NCBI GenBank assembly: GCA_963815495.1
Contig: CAWFGW010000028.1
Span: 372,001 to 436,000, forward strand
Length of the DNA stretch: 64,000 nucleotides
Direction of reading: 5' to 3'
DNA from: CAWFGW01 sp963815495
Lineage (GTDB): Bacteria; Bacteroidota; Bacteroidia; Cytophagales; JAAEPT01
In this document: positions 58,476 through 64,000 of the stretch, one piece after another
Position numbering within the stretch: position 1 is the first letter of the stretch
Layout: every line of letters starts with the position of its first letter
Notes under the pieces: generated by a model
Seen by the model: only the letters and a program-made list of their open reading frames with translations
Told to the model about the DNA's origin: nothing
Database searches by the model: none
Position numbers and translations under genes: made by a program

Positions 58476-58483
58476 CAAAAGTA
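58476..58483 (-). promoter_or_regulatory. Candidate -7 element TACTTTTG for the Spy-like gene
   Basis: On the minus strand TACTTTTG matches the phylum's -7 consensus TAnnTTTG exactly, with a TTG about 16 bases before it (slightly short spacing). It would leave a leader of about 75 bases before the ATG at 58395. Confidence 0.35.
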
Positions 58484-58519
58484 TTTTTACCTTTCAACTC
58501 AATTTAAAATAGTTACATC

Positions 58520-58828
58520 ATGATTTGCACTATAGTACATGTTTGGGTTAAACCAGAGTTTAGAGATGCATTTATTGCCGCTTCAAAAAAAAACCACGAA
58601 AATTCAATAAAAGAACCAGGGAATGTTCGGTTTGATTTAATGGTTGATGCGGAGGATGAAAATAAATTTGTTTTTTCTGAAGTATATAAGACGCAAGAAG
58701 ATATAGACGCACACAAAACTACTGCACATTACCAGACTTGGAGAGATACCGTTGTTGATATGATGGCACAACCGAGAAAGGGAGTAAAACATTTTATAGT
58801 CGCACCTTTAGCGAATGACTTATGGTGA
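58520..58828 (+). CDS. Antibiotic biosynthesis monooxygenase-domain protein (LsrG-like)
   Basis: A 102-residue dimeric alpha-beta barrel protein (ABM family): TIVHVWVKPEFRDAFIAASK, EPGNVRFDLMVDAEDENKF, and HYQTWRDTV. Members include the LsrG isomerase and YgiN quinol monooxygenase. It overlaps the next gene by 7 bp, so it is translationally coupled to an iron-type alcohol dehydrogenase, suggesting a short catabolic step. The substrate is unknown. Confidence 0.85.
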   Translation: MICTIVHVWVKPEFRDAFIAASKKNHENSIKEPGNVRFDLMVDAEDENKFVFSEVYKTQEDIDAHKTTAHYQTWRDTVVDMMAQPRKGVKHFIVAPLANDLW

Positions 58829-59994
58829 AATCCTTTAACATAGCTTCTACACCGACTATTGTCTTTGGAGTTGGAAAACGTCATGAACTGCCCAAACTGT
58901 GTCAAACTTATGGAAATACTATTGCTCTTATTTTGGGTAAAGCTTCATTTGTGAACTCACCAATAGGACAGGAGTTAATTCAGAGTTTGGAAGACTATGG
59001 AATTACCTTACATCAAATTGAAATCCCCAAAGAACCTACCCCAGAGCTGATTGATAAAGCCGTTGAGCAACTTAAAAGCAAAGAAATTAAAGCGGTAGTA
59101 GCCATTGGTGGAGGGAGTGTATTGGATGCAGGTAAAGCAATCGCAGCCATGTTATGTCAGGAGGGCAGCATACTGGAATACTTAGAAGGAGTGGGGAATA
59201 AAACAACCACAGGAACTACTTTACCATTTATCGCTTTACCGACTACTGCAGGTACTGGCAGCGAAGCTACCAAAAATGCGGTGATATCTTCTATCGGAGA
59301 ATATGGATTTAAAAAATCCTTGCGACACGATAATTATGTACCCAAAATAGCTTTGGTGGATCCAGAACTCACCTTGACTTGTCCTAAAGGACTGACTGCC
59401 GCAAGCGGTATGGACGCTTTTACTCAGTTGTTAGAATCCTATTTATCAACGAATGCCTCTTTGTTGACAGACTCACTCGCTCTTGAAGGATTACGATGTG
59501 TTAAAAAGGGGCTATCTACAGCTGTTTTTGAAGGGGGGAATCTTGAAGCTCGTGCTAATATGAGTTATGCTGCTTTGATTTCTGGAATAACGTTAGCCAA
59601 TGCCGGTCTAGGTACAGTTCACGGTTTTGCTTCATCCGTGGGTGGTTTTTTTGATATACCCCACGGCTTGGTGTGTGGCACCATGATGGGAGCAGCCAAT
59701 AGGATTACGGTGGCAAATATAAAAAGCGAGGGCGAGGGAGAGTATGCCTTAGAAAAGTATGCCCAAGTAGGTAAACTGTTTGCTGAACATCATTCAAAGT
59801 CTAACAACTATTATATCGATTTTTTATTGGATCTAATTGATGACTATACCAATCAGTTTATGTTAGATAAGTTGTCAGTTTATGACGTTACCCCTGCTAA
59901 TTTTGAGAAAATTATTCAAGTGACTGCAAATAAAAATAACCCGGTGGCTTTGAATGATGAGGAGTTGTATCAGGTGTTAGCGATGAGTTGTTAA
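58822..59994 (+). CDS. Iron-containing alcohol dehydrogenase
   Basis: A 390-residue group III dehydrogenase. NAD-binding GGGSVLDAGKAI, the segment PTTAGTGSEATKNAVI, and metal ligands in MDAFTQLLESYL, GTVHGFASSVGG and FDIPHGLVCG are visible. It reduces an aldehyde or oxidises an alcohol; the true substrate is not known. It is coupled to the LsrG-like gene upstream. Confidence 0.92.
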   Translation: MVKSFNIASTPTIVFGVGKRHELPKLCQTYGNTIALILGKASFVNSPIGQELIQSLEDYGITLHQIEIPKEPTPELIDKAVEQLKSKEIKAVVAIGGGSVLDAGKAIAAMLCQEGSILEYLEGVGNKTTTGTTLPFIALPTTAGTGSEATKNAVISSIGEYGFKKSLRHDNYVPKIALVDPELTLTCPKGLTAASGMDAFTQLLESYLSTNASLLTDSLALEGLRCVKKGLSTAVFEGGNLEARANMSYAALISGITLANAGLGTVHGFASSVGGFFDIPHGLVCGTMMGAANRITVANIKSEGEGEYALEKYAQVGKLFAEHHSKSNNYYIDFLLDLIDDYTNQFMLDKLSVYDVTPANFEKIIQVTANKNNPVALNDEELYQVLAMSC

Positions 59995-60087
59995 ACATTT
60001 TACAAATTGGCGTGAAATATAATGCCATTTTCCAAATCATTGAAAAAGTAGCATTTTAGCTTTGTATAAAAACTAACTTTAGTCGAT

Positions 60088-60294
60088 TTTATTAATACCA
60101 AAACTCCACAAGAAAGGTGATTAATTTAGGGTGAATATAATGTTTATATCGTGAATAAAATACTCAGTCTATTAGTTTTGGAAGGCAAAAAAAATCAAGT
60201 CGATTTATCAAAATGCTCTTTAGAGTTGTACATTGTTGAAGTTAATAACCAACAAAATAAAAATCGAAAACAATGGGGAAATTCAAAGATTTAG
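60088..60294 (+). pseudogene. Decayed T9SS C-terminal sorting domain
   Basis: In one frame the gap reads a broken but recognisable sorting domain: TPQER, then a TGA and a TAG stop, then GEYNVYIVNKILSLLVLEG followed by KKNQVDLSKCSLELYIVEV, ending at TAG 60292-60294. Compare intact domains such as VxIxNxxGxxV...VDLSxLxxGxYxVxV in the M64 gene. It is in a different frame from thioredoxin, whose ATG lies inside it. It is most likely the end of a lost secreted protein gene. Confidence 0.6.
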
Positions 60295-60572
60295 TCAATT
60301 CAGCAGATCTTGTGTTAGTGGATTTTTATGCGGATTGGTGTGGACCGTGTAAAATGTTGTCTCCGCTTTTACAAGAAATAGCGAAGGAAAGAGGAGGTAA
60401 AGTAAAAGTGGTTAAAATAAATGTCGACAAGAATAAACTTTTGGCTACAGATATGGCCGTTAGAAGTGTGCCAACCTTGATGTTATATAAAAAGGGAAAA
60501 CAGGTTTGGAAACAAGCTGGTGCTCCCCAAAAACAACAACTTCTAAGTATAATTGATAGTCACATTAACTAG
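60273..60572 (+). CDS. trxA: Thioredoxin
   Basis: A 99-residue thioredoxin fold with the active site WCGPC (Cys23, Cys26), preceded by VDFYADWCGPC and followed by the cis-Pro segment RSVPTLMLYKKGK. Cytoplasmic disulfide reductase, no signal peptide. It overlaps the convergent STAS-like gene by 8 bp. Confidence 0.94.
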   Translation: MGKFKDLVNSADLVLVDFYADWCGPCKMLSPLLQEIAKERGGKVKVVKINVDKNKLLATDMAVRSVPTLMLYKKGKQVWKQAGAPQKQQLLSIIDSHIN

Positions 60573-60921
60573 CCAATCCGTACGAAGCGACATTGTTCGG
60601 GTTAACCACTTCAATATCCAGGTTAGTAACCATTGACATTAACGCTGCATAATTTTCTAACATAGGCGAGTCTGTAATGATAATTAGTTGCTCTAATTGG
60701 TCTTCAGCAATTTTTAAGGCTTTCTGCCAGGGTTCGCGAATGCTTATTTCGTAATCATCCACATCCATACAATCCCAAATCACATTAAATTTTTGAGTGC
60801 GGTTTTGGGCTAATGTGGCCTTCATTTCTTGAATATTATCCATGATTTTTTCAGAACTTAAGATTCCATCAAAATGATATTTCAAGATATTGTTAAACGC
60901 ATGATTAATTGTAATTTCCAT
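60565..60921 (-). CDS. STAS/SpoIIAA-like protein of unknown role
   Basis: A 118-residue soluble protein. Alternating strands and helices (HFDGILSSEKIMDNIQEM, KFNVIWDCMDVDDYEIS, QLEQLIIITDSPMLENYAAL) fit the SpoIIAA-like STAS fold, but no phospho-acceptor Ser motif is obvious. Its 3' end overlaps thioredoxin by 8 bp, convergently. Function not assigned. Confidence 0.55.
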   Translation of the reverse strand: MEITINHAFNNILKYHFDGILSSEKIMDNIQEMKATLAQNRTQKFNVIWDCMDVDDYEISIREPWQKALKIAEDQLEQLIIITDSPMLENYAALMSMVTNLDIEVVNPNNVASYGLAS

Positions 60922-61059
60922 AATGAGACAGAGTTAAAGCCTACTATAATTTACTAAGGATTGTACTGGCGATATCCACATATCGATTAATACCGCATAA
61001 TTCAGGTTTAACAATCGTGTACGTTCGATTAATAGAAGAAATATCAGATTTATCCACAT

Positions 61060-61341
61060 ATGACAGTTATAAAAGATAAAAAAACAGGAACTTTACTTTT
61101 ATCATTAACAGATGAGTTAGCCATCGCGCGTACTAACCTGGCCAATGAACGAACTTTTTTGGCTTATTTTAGAACTAGTATTGTATTGTTTAGTTCTGGG
61201 ATCGCCATCATTCGATTAGAGTTTTTTGAAAAAATGTATGAGCTGGGTTTAGTATTAGTGTTTATATCACCTGTAATAATTATGATTGGTACCTATCGGT
61301 TTTGGAGGTTTAAAAAAAAGATTCACATGATGTATGAGTAG
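61060..61341 (+). CDS. DUF202 membrane protein
   Basis: A 93-residue protein with the DUF202 signature LANERTFLAYFRTSIVLFSSG and two membrane helices. Family role unknown; it is often a small partner of transporters or stand-alone. It converges on the adenosyltransferase gene with 5 bp between stops. Confidence 0.85.
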   Translation: MTVIKDKKTGTLLLSLTDELAIARTNLANERTFLAYFRTSIVLFSSGIAIIRLEFFEKMYELGLVLVFISPVIIMIGTYRFWRFKKKIHMMYE

Positions 61342-61346
61342 GTTTA

Positions 61347-61898
61347 TTACGACTTTTTAGGAATCCAATACCTTTCCTCCACACCTAATTCTTTGGCTAC
61401 ATAGCGGCTATATACAAATAAAAAATCCGACAGCCTATTTAAATACTGAATGACTAAAGGGTCAATTTCCACTTCTGTATTGAGATTTACTACCAATCGC
61501 TCAGCTCTACGACACACCGTGCGTGCAATATGTGTTTGAGAGATGGATGGATGACCACCAGGTAATACAAAGTATTGAAGTGGAGAAAGCTCTTTCTCTA
61601 ACGCATCAATTTTATCTTCAATCAGTACAATATGTTCATGAAGTAAATCGGGTTTTTTGAGTTGAGTTTTATCTGGATCAGCAGCTAATATAGCACCAAT
61701 GGTAAATAGCTTATCTTGAATGTCAAGGAAAAAATCAAGGTGGAAGGAAGATAGTTCAAAATCGCTAACCAGTCCTATGTAGGCATTTAACTCATCTACG
61801 GTTCCATATGCATCGATACGAATATTGGCTTTAGATACTCTTTTTCCACCAAATAATGATGTTTCACCCGCATCTCCGCCTTTTGTATAGATTTTCAT
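61347..61898 (-). CDS. PduO-type corrinoid adenosyltransferase
   Basis: A 183-residue enzyme that adenosylates cob(I)alamin. N-terminal KIYTKGGDAGETSLFGGKRV, the conserved DAYGTVDELNAYIGL, and the ATP/active-site segment ARTVCRRAERLVV are present. Normal length. It lies 12 bp after the TPR membrane protein gene on the same strand, so the two may be one transcript. No other cobalamin gene is nearby. Confidence 0.92.
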   Translation of the reverse strand: MKIYTKGGDAGETSLFGGKRVSKANIRIDAYGTVDELNAYIGLVSDFELSSFHLDFFLDIQDKLFTIGAILAADPDKTQLKKPDLLHEHIVLIEDKIDALEKELSPLQYFVLPGGHPSISQTHIARTVCRRAERLVVNLNTEVEIDPLVIQYLNRLSDFLFVYSRYVAKELGVEERYWIPKKS

Positions 61899-61910
61899 AG
61901 TGAAAATGAT

Positions 61911-64000
61911 CTAGTTCCAGTTATTAAAATTTTCCTGAGCAATGGCCTTACGCTCGACATAGACTTTTAGAAAATCATCAAATGCTGTTTTAGAAAGTTT
62001 ATATCGTAATTCTTCTAAAGTAGTTTCAGCAAAAACGTCCATGTACAAATCCAATGCGATTAAAGTATATTGTTTTTTTAACTCGATGGAGGTCGGGTTG
62101 ATGTCTATGGCTTCAATTAATAAATCATAAGCTTTTTCTGATTCTTTTTTAAAGGTATTCAAATAAGATGATTTAAAGACAATAGCATCGGTGTACAGTG
62201 GTGCTTCCTTATCAAGTTGTTCAATCAAAGCATCTACTTTTTCAAAGTTTCTTTTAGCTAAATAAGCCTTAGCTTGTAGCAGATGAACTTTATATACATC
62301 TTCCGATACGAAATCTAGCGTGTTCGCTTCTTCCAATAATTGATCAAACGATTTCCGATGCAATAATAAATTCAAAAATTGCACATGCATTTCACTTCCT
62401 ACAAACCGGTTACTGATATTTGTGGGAACATAGCTATATAAATGGGTGGCAATATCCAAGTTGTTTTGATTCAAAAACCGGGCAATTAGTTTAGAACAAG
62501 CCAATGCCTTTAAATTGGTGTCCACAAAAGAATCAAGTAGTTTTTCAGCCAAAGGAAGATTCAGTGCATGTTTGCTGATTTCCAAATATTGCACCTTTTG
62601 GTAATCTTTCAGCATTTTCAGTTCCTCTATGGTAGTGGACTGAATCATCGTACTCAATTCTAGGGCAAAATATTTATAGGTACTATCATATTGAGAAATG
62701 TCTACCAATAGAGCTGCTAGACTATCAGAATCCAACACAGATGCCGAACTTAAGGCATAATATAACGGTGACTTATTTATTTTTTTTGACTGTTGCGATT
62801 CATATGATTTGCGAAAATATTCCCGTGCTATGTCATCGCGTTCTATTTTAAACATCAACTCCCCAAAAATATTAGCATAATAGGGATAGAGGTTGGTTTT
62901 ACAATCAACTAAAATCTTATCAAAGAGTATTTTAGCAGCTTTTGTGTCACCTAAGTAATAAAGTTGAATTGCTCGTAAAAATAACAAATCTACAGCATAA
63001 CTTGACTGGGTGAAATGTGTACTTAAAAAAGCTATTTTTTTGTTTAGTGCTTCTTGATTAGGGAGTTGTCTAAAAACAGCATTGTGTAAATACGTATAGT
63101 TTGAAACATTTAAAAGTGTATCTGCTATGAACTCTTTATTAGGTTCTGTATAGGGTTTTTCTAAAGCATTCCAAACAGCATATTTGTTCGCTTCTAATAC
63201 CACATCTTGTTTTAAATCTAACTTCATCATCAAGGAATCTGCTTCCTTCAGCAAGTCATTCTTAGCACAAAACACAATCATGTTGGATTGGATCATTGAT
63301 TTATCCTCAGCCAAAGCGAGTGCCTGATCATATAAATAAAGGCAGGTGTCTTTTCTTAATCCTTCTTTTTGATAAGTAATCGCCAAATTATTTTTCAAAT
63401 AGGGGTCATTGGGGAAACGTTCTGTACCTTCTTCTAATTTCCAAATGTTGTAAAAAGCATCGTTATTTAATTCATAAATATACTGATTAGCAGAATAGGT
63501 TAATGGATGTGGTTCTGCAAAAAGCGCACTGTTTACATACTTTTTGGCAGCTTGAAACTTATATTTCTTAATACTTAATTCTGATAAAGGATAAGTAGAC
63601 TTAAAATTAAAGCTGCTGTAAGTTAATCCCTTTTGATAATAATAGTCAGCCATTAAGTCATCCTCTAAGTGATAAGATACATCACCCTTGTAGTTATTGA
63701 CCCCCGCATTAAAGTTGTTGATTGTTACGAAATTATTAATTTTCAGGATGACAATAAGAATAGCAAAACCTACTATTCTTACCGTATAGTAGGGGATATC
63801 ATCTTTAGGTGTGAATATGTAATTACTAATATCTACATTTTGCATGAGTGCAGGTGCAAAATTAAACACCGCGTATGCAAAAAAGGCAATACCAAATGAT
63901 ACGTGCGAATAAAGAATGATTTTACTAAAAAAATCGATGACAGGGGTGTTCCACGTAGCGTGCGCATAGGCGATACTTGAAAAAGTGATAATTGCCAAGA
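61911..64000 (-). CDS. TPR-like membrane protein, 5' end cut off by the window
   Basis: About 696 residues of a reading frame open at the right edge; a TTG at 63998 is possible but the N-terminus probably lies beyond the window. Visible part: about three membrane helices (up to residue 110), then a long helical repeat region with TPR-like features, e.g. LFDKILVDCKTNLYPYYANI and KRNFEKVDALIEQLDKEAP. It resembles multi-helix membrane proteins with soluble TPR tails common in this phylum. Function unknown. Confidence 0.7.
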   Translation of the reverse strand, partial: LAIITFSSIAYAHATWNTPVIDFFSKIILYSHVSFGIAFFAYAVFNFAPALMQNVDISNYIFTPKDDIPYYTVRIVGFAILIVILKINNFVTINNFNAGVNNYKGDVSYHLEDDLMADYYYQKGLTYSSFNFKSTYPLSELSIKKYKFQAAKKYVNSALFAEPHPLTYSANQYIYELNNDAFYNIWKLEEGTERFPNDPYLKNNLAITYQKEGLRKDTCLYLYDQALALAEDKSMIQSNMIVFCAKNDLLKEADSLMMKLDLKQDVVLEANKYAVWNALEKPYTEPNKEFIADTLLNVSNYTYLHNAVFRQLPNQEALNKKIAFLSTHFTQSSYAVDLLFLRAIQLYYLGDTKAAKILFDKILVDCKTNLYPYYANIFGELMFKIERDDIAREYFRKSYESQQSKKINKSPLYYALSSASVLDSDSLAALLVDISQYDSTYKYFALELSTMIQSTTIEELKMLKDYQKVQYLEISKHALNLPLAEKLLDSFVDTNLKALACSKLIARFLNQNNLDIATHLYSYVPTNISNRFVGSEMHVQFLNLLLHRKSFDQLLEEANTLDFVSEDVYKVHLLQAKAYLAKRNFEKVDALIEQLDKEAPLYTDAIVFKSSYLNTFKKESEKAYDLLIEAIDINPTSIELKKQYTLIALDLYMDVFAETTLEELRYKLSKTAFDDFLKVYVERKAIAQENFNNWN

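Overview
The window comes from a low-GC member of the Bacteroidota. Support for this: Type IX secretion (T9SS) C-terminal sorting domains on secreted proteins, a lipoprotein-type Omp85 next to TamB (the TamL/TamB pair of this phylum), AT-rich intergenic regions with few Shine-Dalgarno sites, and many intergenic palindromes of the kind common in this phylum. The genus cannot be named from the sequence. Every function below is inferred from reading the sequence; no database search was run.

Region 1 (1-12.25 kb) is a nearly complete urea-use locus. An outer-membrane porin (cut by the left edge) is followed by a UreH/NicO-type nickel permease, the five-gene urea ABC transporter urtABCDE, urease (a fused gamma-beta subunit, then ureC), and the accessory genes ureF and ureG. 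ureD lies convergent to them and no ureE is present. The next two genes (12.36-14.85 kb) encode a NarX/NarL-like histidine kinase and response regulator, which may be a nitrogen-related control circuit. Together they describe urea uptake through both membranes, nickel supply, hydrolysis to ammonia and possible signalling.

Region 2 (15-19 kb) has a tiny secreted protein made almost only of a T9SS-type sorting domain, a MORN-repeat protein ending in a probable beta-barrel, and a FAD-dependent oxidoreductase. Region 3 (19.3-26.5 kb) is housekeeping: a CoA-binding protein, gyrB, ppk1, folC, trmB and a DUF2383 four-helix protein. Region 4 (26.5-32.6 kb) is accessory: a cytoplasmic alpha-amylase, a small holin-like membrane protein, an unknown membrane protein and a secreted GH9 glycoside hydrolase, with two pairs of diverged dispersed repeats around the last two.

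Region 5 (32.8-41.6 kb) encodes an efflux system in which the RND pump and the outer-membrane channel form one 1532-residue polypeptide, then a RapA-type SWI/SNF ATPase. Region 6 (41.6-50.2 kb) mixes a 147-bp palindromic element, pirin, small exported proteins, an M64 metallopeptidase with a T9SS signal, a GxxExxY gene broken by a 25-bp duplication and flanked by two copies of a palindromic block, and the HrpB helicase. Region 7 (50.7-58 kb) is the tamB-tamL envelope pair. Region 8 (58-64 kb) holds small metabolic and redox genes, a decayed T9SS sorting domain just ahead of thioredoxin, a PduO-type adenosyltransferase and a TPR membrane protein cut by the right edge.

No CRISPR array, tRNA, rRNA, transposase or integrase was found. 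The most unusual items are the RND-channel fusion, the damaged repeat-flanked GxxExxY gene, the T9SS relic, the MORN-barrel protein, the large palindromes and the NarX-like pair beside urease. I did not find a clearly new multi-gene defence or biosynthetic system.
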